A DNA stretch of 21,013 nucleotides from Saprospiraceae bacterium. Its GTDB lineage: Bacteria > Bacteroidota > Bacteroidia > Chitinophagales > Saprospiraceae. The stretch spans positions 1 through 21,013 of the forward strand of contig JALOMF010000007.1 in the NCBI GenBank assembly GCA_025455635.1. Reading direction: 5' to 3'. Made by a program: the position numbers and the translations under genes. This document shows, piece by piece, positions 1 to 7,747 of the stretch (positions are counted from its first letter, which is position 1; the number at the start of each line of letters is the position of its first letter). The notes under the pieces were generated by a model that had not been told where the DNA came from, searched no databases, and worked only from the letters and a program-made list of their open reading frames with translations.

Positions 1-198
1 GTCCTTCTGCCAGATGAGGGCACCCAGGATGCCGTTGCCCAGCGGTATCCCCTCGTCCCAACTCGTTGGCAGGTGGTCGAAATGGAGGTCGTGCGGGGAG
101 GGGGTAAGGGACATGTTTTGTGCCAGCGAGATATGGCTCGTTGTGAAGCAAAACAGCAGTAGAATAGGAAGTCTAAAAATGGATTGAAAAAGTTTCAT
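1..198 (-). CDS. Secreted glycoside hydrolase, GH95-like (N-terminal 66 residues only)
   Basis: The gene starts at an ATG at 198 and runs off the left edge, so only 66 codons are visible. Residues 1-27 form a signal peptide: a basic start, a hydrophobic stretch PILLLFCF, then a likely cleavage site in SLAQN, with the Gln common at Bacteroidota signal cleavage sites. After it comes HDLHFDHLPTSWDEG and then IPLGNGILGALIW. The W-x-x-x-(I/L)P-(L/I)GNG-x-LGA pattern is typical of the N-terminal domain of family 95 glycosidases, which release fucose or galactose from glycans. The catalytic (alpha/alpha)6 barrel would lie outside the window, so the assignment rests on one motif. A DUF5703-type domain, which also carries a P-x-GNG motif, is the main alternative. 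Confidence 0.6.
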   Translation of the reverse strand, partial: MKLFQSIFRLPILLLFCFTTSHISLAQNMSLTPSPHDLHFDHLPTSWDEGIPLGNGILGALIWQKD

Positions 199-233
199 TA
201 GCGACAATTTATTCAAAATCAATTCAATAAAAC

Positions 234-250
234 TTGGTGAAAAGCACCAA
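234..250 (-). terminator. Weak hairpin terminator candidate
   Basis: TTGGTG and CACCAA pair perfectly over 6 bp around a 5-nt loop. Read on the minus strand, the hairpin is followed by GTTTTATT. It sits just past the stop of the zinc-motif gene and before the GH95-like gene. The stem is short and AT-rich, so attenuation is as likely as full termination. Confidence 0.3.
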
Positions 251-261
251 AAAAATCATTG

Positions 262-498
262 CTAATCAATGAGATGCTCTTCAATGCTTCGACCTTTCTC
301 AATTTCTTTTATTTTAACCCTGCAACTTTCACAAGTCAAAACATGGCTGGCGATGCTTTGGGATTCTTCCGCAGGCAGCTTACCAGCTAGGTAATCAGCC
401 AGTTTCTCATCACTATAGCACTTTTTCCATAATTGCCTTATTTGGCTGGAAATCACCAAAACATGGATTAGAATAACTGCAAAAATTATCCAGCTCAT
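262..498 (-). CDS. Small membrane protein with an anti-sigma-type zinc motif
   Basis: This 78-residue protein has one transmembrane segment at about residues 3-19, then basic residues (RQLWKK), so the C-terminal part is probably cytoplasmic. The soluble part resembles a zinc-binding anti-sigma domain: CYSDEKLADYLAGKLPAEE followed by SHVLTCESCR, which contains the HX3CX2C zinc signature. Typical members have the zinc domain first and the membrane helix after it; here the order is reversed. The ATG overlaps the stop of the upstream ATPase gene as ATGA (495-498), so translation is probably coupled. No ECF sigma factor gene lies nearby. It may bind a sigma factor encoded elsewhere, or be a membrane anchor or adaptor for the ATPase. 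Its function is inferred from the motif only. Confidence 0.6.
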   Translation of the reverse strand: MSWIIFAVILIHVLVISSQIRQLWKKCYSDEKLADYLAGKLPAEESQSIASHVLTCESCRVKIKEIEKGRSIEEHLID

Positions 499-2783
499 AT
501 TATCGAATTGATTCCCATTGATTTTATCAGTATCGCTCCGCCTTCATCCACATCCACCTCCAGCGCCTGGTTCTCCACCGCCGGGTTTTCCAGCAGCCAC
601 TTCGCCAGCCCTTTCACAATCACATCCTCCACGGCCCGTTGGAGCGGCCTGGCCCCATATTTTTCATGGAAACCTACCTGTGCGATATGCGCCACCACCC
701 GCTCCGTGAACGTGATTTTTAGGTTGCGCTTCGCAAAACCTTCCCTGGCCTTCACTTCGTCCAGTTCTTTTTGGGCAATGAGGCGGATACTGTCCTGCAA
801 GAGCGGCTGGAACACCACCACATGGTCAATCCGGTTCACGAACTCAGGCCGGAAATATTTGCCAATGGCGGAGCGGTAAGTCTCGTCGTCGGGCAGGCGG
901 TTGCCGTAGCCGATGGAGGGGCGGTTGGAGGCACCGAGGTTGCTCGTGAGGATGATGATGCAGTTGCGAAAATTGGTCACCCGGCCAAATGCGTCCACCA
1001 GCATCCCCTCGTCGAGCACGGTGAGGAAGGCATCGAAAATGGCGGGTGTGGCCTTCTCGGCCTCGTCGAGCAGCAGCACCGTGAACGGCCGCTCCCGCAC
1101 CTGCTGCACCAGTTTGCCCGGTTCTTTGCCAGTGCCGATGAACCGGGTAATCTGCGACGGGTGCTGGTACTCGCTCATGTCAATGCGGATGAGCGGCGAG
1201 GTTTTTTGCCCCAAGCCAAAAAAATACTGCGCCAGCGCCTGGGCGGCGGCGGTCTTGCCCACGCCCGTCGGGCCGGCGAAAATCAGCGTCGTGATGGGCT
1301 TGTGCGGATTGTTCAGCCCCGCCTTGAACACCTTGATGACGTCCATCAATTGCGCCGTGGCGGCTTCTTGGCCTATGATTTTTTCGTTGAAAAAATTGCG
1401 GAGCGCCACTTGGTCGAGCAGCAGGTCGTCCCGCAGGAAAAGTTCTGGCAGGCCGGTGCGGCGGATGAACTGCGACATCACGTCGGCCTTCCGCACCTCC
1501 GTTTTTTTGTGAAAAATGGCCTCGCTCACGCACTCGCCGAGCAGCCGGATGCTCTTGCCGGGGAAGCTCTCGTAGGGGTAAAACCGCCGTAGCAGCCGGG
1601 TCGAAGTGGCCAGCGCATCGGTACTGATGCCGATTTTATGGCCTTGCAGCACATGTGCGGCGAACTTCTCCAGCACGATGCCCAAGCTCCGCTCTGGCAG
1701 TTCCGGCAGGTCCACCAACTGGAGCGACTCCACGAATCCGGGCAGGAGCCGCCTCATGCTTTCGAGTTCTTGCGGGGTCACTTCCCCTGTGATTTGGAGC
1801 TTGCCCTGTTGGATGAACGGCAACAGGTAGGCCGCCACGCTGTCTTCGGGGCCTTTGCCGCCTTCCCGCAGCAGCCTCGCAATGTCCTCCACCCAGAGGA
1901 TGCCGTTGATGGTCTCCAGTTCCCAGACGAGTTCCTCGGTTGTTTCTTGCCACTCGCCGAGGTATTTGCTGGTGGCCGTGAACCGCTGCGCCTGTATCCG
2001 CCAGAAGCTTTGCACGGTTTCGGTCTTCTTCGAGAAGCTGCTCAACTTGCGGAACGCTTGTCGAAGCACGGCGCTTTTGCCCACGCCGCTCTGCCCGACG
2101 ACCAGAAGGCTGGCACGTTGTTGCATCAGTTTCTCTACGACTTGGTTCACGTATTCATCCAGTTCCCAAGCGGCATCGGGTGCAGCGGCGAGGTTGCGCT
2201 GCACGGCCTTGGGGTAGGGGTATCGCTCTGCCAGGCGTTCCAATACTTTTGGCTCCTGCCGCAAGTCCCAGGAGTAGGAAAAAGTAACGTCGTCCTTCAC
2301 TTTGAGCGTCACAATGTCGAGGTTGGGGGTGGGGTAGGCCGCCAGTTGGTAGATTTCTTCCGGGCTTTTTTCGTCCAGCGCATTGGAGATGAAATGCCGG
2401 GCAAGGTTGTCAAGCTGCCCGATGTCGTAGCAGTAAAAGCTCTCGTCGAGGAGCGGCAAGAAGCACTCAAAAACGCCTGGCTCGCCCTCACCGTACACGA
2501 GCGGCATGGTGATTTTCACTTTGTTCGTCAGCGGAAAAGCAGCATTGATGAAGCGGTAAGTGGGCCGCATCGTGGTCTCGACCATGCGCAGCATTGGCGA
2601 ATCAAGTTCGAGCAGCGGGTAGTCGCCGTCCTTTTTGTACACCTTCGAGAGGTGGTCGGTGAGCGTGGTGCGCAGCTTCTGGGCATTCGCTTCTACCACT
2701 TGGTAGGGCGTACCGACCAAGATGCCGAGCACGGCTTCGTGGCTAAGTTGAAAGCTAAGGAGGGGGTAGGTGAGCTTTTCCAT
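495..2783 (-). CDS. Divergent double-AAA+ Clp/Hsp100-like ATPase
   Basis: I start this 762-residue protein at the ATG at 2783. An in-frame TTG at 2789 lies inside a promoter-like -10 (-7) element. Residues 1 to about 190 form a domain I do not recognise; there are no Clp-N repeats. D1 has Walker A GQSGVGKS (230-237), a pore-loop-like KYLG (273-276) and a Walker B ending WVED (297-300). D2 has Walker A GPTGVGKT (504-511), Walker B LLLDEAE (to 576), sensor 1 TSNLG (613-617), arginine finger R651 in FRPEFVNRID, and sensor 2 GAR (710-712). There is no ClpB-type coiled coil between the domains. D1 lacks the usual arginine-finger pair and D2 lacks the GYVG pore loop. SIGYG (623-627) stands where ClpA, ClpC and ClpX carry the IGF/IGL ClpP-docking loop. 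It is probably an unfoldase or remodelling ATPase; partner and substrate are unknown. Confidence 0.85.
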   Translation of the reverse strand: MEKLTYPLLSFQLSHEAVLGILVGTPYQVVEANAQKLRTTLTDHLSKVYKKDGDYPLLELDSPMLRMVETTMRPTYRFINAAFPLTNKVKITMPLVYGEGEPGVFECFLPLLDESFYCYDIGQLDNLARHFISNALDEKSPEEIYQLAAYPTPNLDIVTLKVKDDVTFSYSWDLRQEPKVLERLAERYPYPKAVQRNLAAAPDAAWELDEYVNQVVEKLMQQRASLLVVGQSGVGKSAVLRQAFRKLSSFSKKTETVQSFWRIQAQRFTATSKYLGEWQETTEELVWELETINGILWVEDIARLLREGGKGPEDSVAAYLLPFIQQGKLQITGEVTPQELESMRRLLPGFVESLQLVDLPELPERSLGIVLEKFAAHVLQGHKIGISTDALATSTRLLRRFYPYESFPGKSIRLLGECVSEAIFHKKTEVRKADVMSQFIRRTGLPELFLRDDLLLDQVALRNFFNEKIIGQEAATAQLMDVIKVFKAGLNNPHKPITTLIFAGPTGVGKTAAAQALAQYFFGLGQKTSPLIRIDMSEYQHPSQITRFIGTGKEPGKLVQQVRERPFTVLLLDEAEKATPAIFDAFLTVLDEGMLVDAFGRVTNFRNCIIILTSNLGASNRPSIGYGNRLPDDETYRSAIGKYFRPEFVNRIDHVVVFQPLLQDSIRLIAQKELDEVKAREGFAKRNLKITFTERVVAHIAQVGFHEKYGARPLQRAVEDVIVKGLAKWLLENPAVENQALEVDVDEGGAILIKSMGINSII

Positions 2784-2786
2784 GCC

Positions 2787-2816
2787 CAAATTTAAAACAA
2801 TGTTTTGTAGATTGAA
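2787..2816 (-). promoter_or_regulatory. Promoter candidate for the Clp-like gene, possibly leaderless
   Basis: On the minus strand TAAATTTG (2787-2794) matches the Bacteroidota -7 consensus TAnnTTTG exactly. Nineteen bases upstream stands TTC (2814-2816), two of three bases of the -33 TTG. Only three bases separate the -7 box from the ATG at 2783, so transcription could begin at or next to the start codon. Confidence 0.45.
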
Positions 2817-2985
2817 TTTGAAAGCGAACTTTGCGGCGAAAATTTTAAATTATGATGGGGCAAAACCATGAATAATTTGTTTTTCAACCAATTGCCTCCA
2901 AGTTCCGTTTTTGCAAAGGAAATAGAAATGGCACTGGGTCGGTAACAAATTCGAGATTTTGATTGGTTTGCCTTTTTTCAAAACA

Positions 2986-4137
2986 ATGAAACAACTATTT
3001 TCCCTGTCTTTTTTGGCGGTGCTGCTGCTGGCCAGTTGCAAAAACGACCCGCCACCCCCGGTGGTCGAGCCAGCCCCACTTTCCCCGCTCGATTCGGTGG
3101 AGGTCATCACCACGCCCGACCCTTATTTTTTGAAAAAATACGTGGGCAATATTGACGGCCAGCAAAATATTGAGGCCGTGCTCATCAACTGGGGCGATGG
3201 CTTCATTTCAGGGCGCTACTGGTACCCCCGCAAAGGCTACAAGCCCATTGAACTGAGCGGCGAGGCAAATGGCGATGGGACACTCGAATTTGCCGAATTC
3301 ATGGATGGCAACGAAGGGGCAAAGTTCAACGGTGACCTCGGTGCGAACAAGGACACCATCACTGGGACGTGGACAAGCGCCGATGGCAAGCGCAACCTTC
3401 CCTTTTCCCTTTTTCATGTGCCTTCGGCAAACGACGCCGCTAGCTGGGAGGGCAATTGGCACCTCAACCAAGTCTGGGACAGCGGCTGGCTCATGGTCGG
3501 CAATTTGACGCAGGATTCCTTCGACTTTGCCCTGACGGTGGTGCGTGGCAGCCATGTAGGTACCTTGGAGGGGAGGGCTTCCTACAAGGCCGACCAAGCC
3601 ATTTTTAAACAAAAAACCTATGAAAACGAGCCATGCGAGCTGCGTTTTGTCCAAAAAGGCGACCATGTGCTTATCGAGCAGGCCAGCAGCAACCTGGCTT
3701 GCGGCTTCGGTGCCCGGGCACATGCGGGTGGTCGCTTCGAGCGCAGGAAACTCCTCTACAAATCGGAGCTGACCGTCGGCACTGGCGACGACGATGCCTT
3801 CCCGACGCAGGCCCTTCACGACGAGTTCCGGCGCCTGGTCGGTGACCGGATGTATGAGCTGTTTGCCTTCAACATGCAAGTGAAAGAACGCATCACCAAT
3901 GCGCAAGGGCTGACCGTGGTGACGGGCGCTGTGCCAGGGCTTTTCACCACCAACGAAGCAGTGATAGTCTTCGATAAATCGGGAAAAATCTGGGCAGCGA
4001 CGCTGGATTTTAAGGATGGGCAAGAAGAACCATTTGTGCGTCATTTCACCAACGACAGCGCCACCAAGAAAAAAATTCACGTTGATATCGAAACTTGGCG
4101 GGAGCGATTCAAGCACTACAAAGTGGTGTTTCAGTAG
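2986..4137 (+). CDS. Uncharacterised lipoprotein, probably envelope-exposed
   Basis: The ATG at 2986 gives 383 residues that begin with a lipoprotein signal: MKQLFSLSFL, a hydrophobic run, and the lipobox LLASC with the lipidated Cys at 18. An upstream in-frame TTG (2959) would only lengthen the n-region. After the Cys comes KND and a proline-rich linker; a basic-then-acidic patch there recalls lipoprotein export signals that send Bacteroidota lipoproteins to the cell surface. The first domain, about residues 40-145, is beta-rich with G-x-Y-x-Y, L-S-G and G-x-W patterns. A second domain, about 150-250, has paired Cys around ACGFGARAHAGG and ends in a basic segment. The last about 120 residues look like a separate alpha/beta domain. 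I do not recognise a named family. It is divergent from the Clp-like gene, with a 202-bp gap. Confidence 0.8.
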   Translation: MKQLFSLSFLAVLLLASCKNDPPPPVVEPAPLSPLDSVEVITTPDPYFLKKYVGNIDGQQNIEAVLINWGDGFISGRYWYPRKGYKPIELSGEANGDGTLEFAEFMDGNEGAKFNGDLGANKDTITGTWTSADGKRNLPFSLFHVPSANDAASWEGNWHLNQVWDSGWLMVGNLTQDSFDFALTVVRGSHVGTLEGRASYKADQAIFKQKTYENEPCELRFVQKGDHVLIEQASSNLACGFGARAHAGGRFERRKLLYKSELTVGTGDDDAFPTQALHDEFRRLVGDRMYELFAFNMQVKERITNAQGLTVVTGAVPGLFTTNEAVIVFDKSGKIWAATLDFKDGQEEPFVRHFTNDSATKKKIHVDIETWRERFKHYKVVFQ

Positions 4138-4440
4138 CAACTGCGGAACCTCGTCGCTTTGAAAACTGAACTGACGCCTCCTTTTTTTTGGTAAAAAAAC
4201 AAGATTTCAACTCTTCAATCCGTTGCAATTTTTCAAAAAACGTGCATCAGTTTTCACTGATAATCTTTTGGTGACTACTTTCGTTTATGGTTCTTGCAAC
4301 ACGAAAATTTGGTTGGAAGCTAATGGGCTTTCTGATGCTGGGTTTCAGTGTTGAAAGTCCCGGCTTCAGAAACGCAAGTTTTCAACTACTTTAACAAACG
4401 GCATTCTCAAATATCCCTCTATCAGCATCAACTTCAATTT
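4138..4440 (+). other. Intergenic region with structured leader of the PorE-like gene
   Basis: No gene is visible in these 303 bases. TACTTTCG at 4276-4283 is one base from the Bacteroidota -7 consensus, but the -33 position about 20 bases upstream holds only TTC-like sequence. Nearer the gene, TTTCTGA (4329-4335) pairs with TCAGAAA (4366-4372), and inside it TTTCA (4343-4347) pairs with TGAAA (4352-4356), a nested hairpin in the probable 5' leader. An open TTG-initiated reading frame from 4348 joins the downstream gene, but it has no signal-peptide character and I do not treat it as coding. Confidence 0.4.
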
Positions 4441-6948
4441 ATGAAAATCATTAGGATTTCCACTTTCCTCCTTCTTTGCTTTTTCCTTCATTCAAACCTG
4501 CACGGCCAAGCCGCCCTCAAGCGGGCAAACAAGCAGTACGAGTTGGGCACTTTCAACCTAGCGGCCCAGTCCTACAAGGATTTTTTGGCAAAAAACCCCG
4601 ACAACGGCGAGGCGAATGGAAAACTGGCCGATTGCTATCGGCACCTCAACCAACAAGAAAAAGCGATACCCCACTATCAAACTGCCATATCTTCGGGGGA
4701 TTCGCAGGATATTTATGTGTTCCAGTATGGCCTGACGCTGCAAGAACTGGGCAGGTACGAGCTGGCCAAGGGTGTTTTTACCTCGCTCGGCGAGAAATCA
4801 CCAGCATTCAAGATTCGCTGCAAACAGTTCGCCGATGCTTGCGCTTTTGCAATGGCTGCTGCTGGCCCTGCTGCGTACAAGGTCACCAACGAGTTCGCCA
4901 ACTCGGCTTCCTTTGATTTTGGGCCAACATTTTTTGGCGAGCAGGTAGTTTACGCTTCGGGCCGCACCGACATCCGGGGCCGGGACAGCCGCAATGCGCC
5001 GTCGTCGGGTGCTGGCGAAGGCACCAACCGCCTCTTCATCACCCAGCGGGACAAAAACGGCTTCCTTGACGTACCGACTACCCTGCACGCCGGTTTTGGG
5101 GTGGGCATGAACGAAGGCCCTGCGGCGTATTCTGGCGATGGCCAGTGGGTCGCATTTACCCGCAATAATTTCATTGATGGCACCCGCATGATGCCGTCAA
5201 GCGGCATGGAACTGAACCTGTTCATTGCGCAAGCAAAACCCGATGGTGACTGGGATGCTCCGCTTGCTTTTCCGCACAATGGCGTTGACTTTTCGACGGG
5301 CTACCCCTGTTTTTCACAAGATGGCAAGGCGCTTTATTTCTCCAGCGATAGGCCAGGCGGCTACGGTGGCTTCGACATTTATGTTTCGTACAAAGTAGGC
5401 AGCAACTGGTCAACGCCTGAAAACGTGGGCAATGCCGTGAACACGATTGGCAATGAAATTACCCCGTTTTATGATGGCAATGCGCTGTTTTTTGCCAGTG
5501 ACTACCAGAAGGGATTGGGCGGCTTCGATATTTTCAGGGCGGAGGATAGCAATGGGCGCTGGGCAACGGTCTATCACGGTGGCCCTGGCCTCAACTCCTC
5601 GAACGATGACTACGGGTTTGTGTACAACGCTTCCCGCAATATTGGCTACATCGTGTCAAACAGGCCGGGCGGCAAAGGCTCCGAAGACCTTTACCGAATC
5701 ATAAAAGAGACCGAGAGCGTGGTCATCAAAGTGACCGATGCCCTCACTGGAGCGGCAGTTGCTGGCGCAACGATTGACTTCTCGGATTGTGGCTCCCCCA
5801 ATCAGCAAACGAACGTGAACGGGCTTTTCACTTTCACACTCCCCGAAAACCTAGACTGTTCGGCAACGGTGAGCAAGGATGGTTTTTCCAGCAAAACCTT
5901 GAACATTACCACGCTCGGCCTTCGCCAAAGCCGCACCTTGGAGGTTGAATTGAACAACAATGCCAATGCCTACACAGGCAAGGTCGTCAATGGCGTCAAC
6001 AACAAGGCAGTGGATGGCGTAAGGGTCATCGCCACGAACCAAGCCAATAACGAGGAAACTGCCGCCACCACGGATGCCAGTGGCAGTTTTGGCATTTCAC
6101 TGAAACCCAACGTAAACTACGAAATCCGCTACTCGAAGCAAGGTTTTAAGGATTTTTTGACCGATTTCAAGCCCAGTGCTTCAGGTCAAAAGAACTTGGA
6201 TGTGGCAGAAATCTATCCAGTTGGAACTGGGGCGTCCAACGCTGGCTCACAAACGACAAAAGACACGAGACCCAAAGACGAACCAACGCCGGCCAGCTTT
6301 GAAACAGCTGATATACCACAAGGAAATACAGGAAAGGTAGTGGATGGTTTTGCGGTGCAATTGGCGGCTGGAACTACCGCAAACCCGGACCTGAAGCCCT
6401 ACCAAGCTAAACTGGGAACCTTGGGCACAGTGTACGCTGTGAACGAAGGTGGCAAAATCAAAATCAGGTTGGGTGTTTTTGAAAGCAGGGAAGCTGCTAC
6501 TGCTGCACAGTTAAAGGCCAAGGCAAGTGGCTACACGGGCGCTTTTATCGTTGCAGACAAGGGTAAAGTCATTGCCGAAGGCAAAAAAGAAGCGCCAAAG
6601 CCCACGCAGCAACTCAAAAACTTGGACGCCAAACCCAATACCTCGCCGGCCGCTACCCCCAAGTCCGTGCCAGCTACCAGCAATCCAGCCAAAATGACCA
6701 ATGGTGATATTGAAGGGTACTTGGTGAAATTGGCAGCCTACCGCGACCTGAAGAACTTCGACCAGAACAAGGTCGAGGACATCGGGCTGGTTCATTTTGT
6801 GAAAAAAGGTGAGTTCACCATCGTGGCCTTGGGTGGGTACGACACCAAAGCATCTGCACTAACTGGCTTGGAAAAGGCTCGCAAGCAGGGCTTCCCCGGT
6901 GCTATTTTGGTGACGATGGACAAGGGTGAGATGAAAAAAGCCGATTAA
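4441..6948 (+). CDS. PorE-like envelope protein: TPR, PD40 propeller, regulatory domains, two SPOR-like domains
   Basis: The ATG at 4441 opens a clear signal peptide (cleavage near HG|QAAL, residues 22/23), giving 835 residues. Residues 24-135 carry TPR-type helices (NKQYELGTFNLAAQSYKDFL and following). Residues 159-420 hold about five PD40 blades; the clearest are FSQDGKALYFSSDRPGGYGG (291-310) and the related FYDGNALFFASD (343-354). Residues 427-503 and 511-590 are two carboxypeptidase-regulatory-like beta domains. After a low-complexity linker come two SPOR-like domains: 634-706 (FAVQLAAG ... IKIRLGVFESREAA) and 757-827 (GYLVKLAAY ... VALGGYDTKASA). TPR, five-bladed propeller and regulatory domain are the order known for the T9SS protein PorE, but PorE ends in a peptidoglycan-binding OmpA domain. 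SPOR domains also bind peptidoglycan, so a periplasmic tethering role is plausible. The gene ends two bases from convergent truC. Confidence 0.8.
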   Translation: MKIIRISTFLLLCFFLHSNLHGQAALKRANKQYELGTFNLAAQSYKDFLAKNPDNGEANGKLADCYRHLNQQEKAIPHYQTAISSGDSQDIYVFQYGLTLQELGRYELAKGVFTSLGEKSPAFKIRCKQFADACAFAMAAAGPAAYKVTNEFANSASFDFGPTFFGEQVVYASGRTDIRGRDSRNAPSSGAGEGTNRLFITQRDKNGFLDVPTTLHAGFGVGMNEGPAAYSGDGQWVAFTRNNFIDGTRMMPSSGMELNLFIAQAKPDGDWDAPLAFPHNGVDFSTGYPCFSQDGKALYFSSDRPGGYGGFDIYVSYKVGSNWSTPENVGNAVNTIGNEITPFYDGNALFFASDYQKGLGGFDIFRAEDSNGRWATVYHGGPGLNSSNDDYGFVYNASRNIGYIVSNRPGGKGSEDLYRIIKETESVVIKVTDALTGAAVAGATIDFSDCGSPNQQTNVNGLFTFTLPENLDCSATVSKDGFSSKTLNITTLGLRQSRTLEVELNNNANAYTGKVVNGVNNKAVDGVRVIATNQANNEETAATTDASGSFGISLKPNVNYEIRYSKQGFKDFLTDFKPSASGQKNLDVAEIYPVGTGASNAGSQTTKDTRPKDEPTPASFETADIPQGNTGKVVDGFAVQLAAGTTANPDLKPYQAKLGTLGTVYAVNEGGKIKIRLGVFESREAATAAQLKAKASGYTGAFIVADKGKVIAEGKKEAPKPTQQLKNLDAKPNTSPAATPKSVPATSNPAKMTNGDIEGYLVKLAAYRDLKNFDQNKVEDIGLVHFVKKGEFTIVALGGYDTKASALTGLEKARKQGFPGAILVTMDKGEMKKAD

Positions 6949-6950
6949 AC

Positions 6951-7628
6951 CTACCAACCAAGGAGCGATTTCGCCCTTGAAAATTCTGCTTGGAATTCTG
7001 CCGTGATGGAGGTTTGAGCGCCCGTGATTGGGTGCTCAAACCTCAACTCCGTTGCATGGAGCAGCATGGTGTTCATGTTCCAAGTTTCCAGCCACAACCG
7101 GTTTTGCTTGTTGCATCCATGCGGCCTATCGCCGATGATGGGGTAGAAGATATGCGCCAGGTGCTTGCGCAATTGATGTTGCCGACCTGTTTCTGGCGTC
7201 AATTCCACCAGCGAATACCTCGAAGTCGGGTGCTTGCCGTGAGCGACTGGTATCTCGGCGGTGGCCAGCCTGGTGTAATGGGTCAGGGCGTCTTGGGTTT
7301 GGCCGTTTTCATTGGTCAGCGGGTAGTCAATTGCTCCATTTTCAGGGATAAAGCCCCGCACGATTGCATGGTAAATCTTTTGGACTCGCCTATTTTCAAA
7401 CATGGATTGCATCAGGGAGTTGGCCTCGTGGCTGAGGGTAAACAGCAGCACGCCTCCTGTTTTCCGGTCGAGGCGGTGAGCGGGGAACACCCGTTGTCCG
7501 AGCTGGTCACGCAGCTTTTGCACCGCAAACTCCGAGGCATCGGCGGCAATCGGTGATTTGTGCACGAGCAGGCCATGCGGCTTGTTGATGGCTACCAAGT
7601 GTTCGTCTTGGAAAACGATTTCGAGCAT
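6951..7628 (-). CDS. truC: tRNA pseudouridine(65) synthase TruC
   Basis: This 225-residue RluA-family pseudouridine synthase isomerises a uridine in RNA; TruC acts on U65 of certain tRNAs. It aligns with my memory of E. coli TruC almost from end to end: MLEIVFQDEHLVAINKPHG at the N-terminus, the catalytic motif HRLDRKTGG with Asp54 at the same residue number, the following KIYHAIVRG, and TGRQHQLRKHLAH in the RNA-binding half. E. coli TruC is about 35 residues longer at the C-terminus and has a larger central insertion. The start is an ATG at 7628. The gene sits alone behind a strong terminator for the upstream DUF2795 gene, so it probably has its own promoter, which I could not identify. Confidence 0.9.
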   Translation of the reverse strand: MLEIVFQDEHLVAINKPHGLLVHKSPIAADASEFAVQKLRDQLGQRVFPAHRLDRKTGGVLLFTLSHEANSLMQSMFENRRVQKIYHAIVRGFIPENGAIDYPLTNENGQTQDALTHYTRLATAEIPVAHGKHPTSRYSLVELTPETGRQHQLRKHLAHIFYPIIGDRPHGCNKQNRLWLETWNMNTMLLHATELRFEHPITGAQTSITAEFQAEFSRAKSLLGW

Positions 7629-7670
7629 TCAGTGAGGTGGTAGATTTGTGGAACACGAGGAGGTTGGGCA

Positions 7671-7710
7671 AAAAAAAACAGGTTTTACCCCAAAGTGCAA
7701 AACCTGTTTT
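7671..7710 (-). terminator. Strong rho-independent terminator after the DUF2795 gene
   Basis: Two perfect 12-base inverted arms, AAAACAGGTTTT (7675-7686) and AAAACCTGTTTT (7699-7710), flank a 12-nt loop. On the minus strand the hairpin runs into an unbroken T tract (complement of 7670-7678), the classic intrinsic-terminator form. It separates the DUF2795 gene from truC. Confidence 0.85.
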
Positions 7711-7747
7711 ATTGGCCAAAGTCCTGTAAGTGACTGGTTTTCAGCGA

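Noticed and set aside
1638..2795. Long plus-strand open frame (385 codons) opposite the Clp-like gene
   Set aside because: It lies wholly antisense to a gene with clear AAA+ motifs and has no recognisable domain, signal or promoter; GC-rich codons of the real gene keep it open.
3208..4140. Minus-strand open frame (310 codons) opposite the lipoprotein
   Set aside because: The plus strand has a lipobox and coherent beta-domain patterns; the antisense frame shows none.
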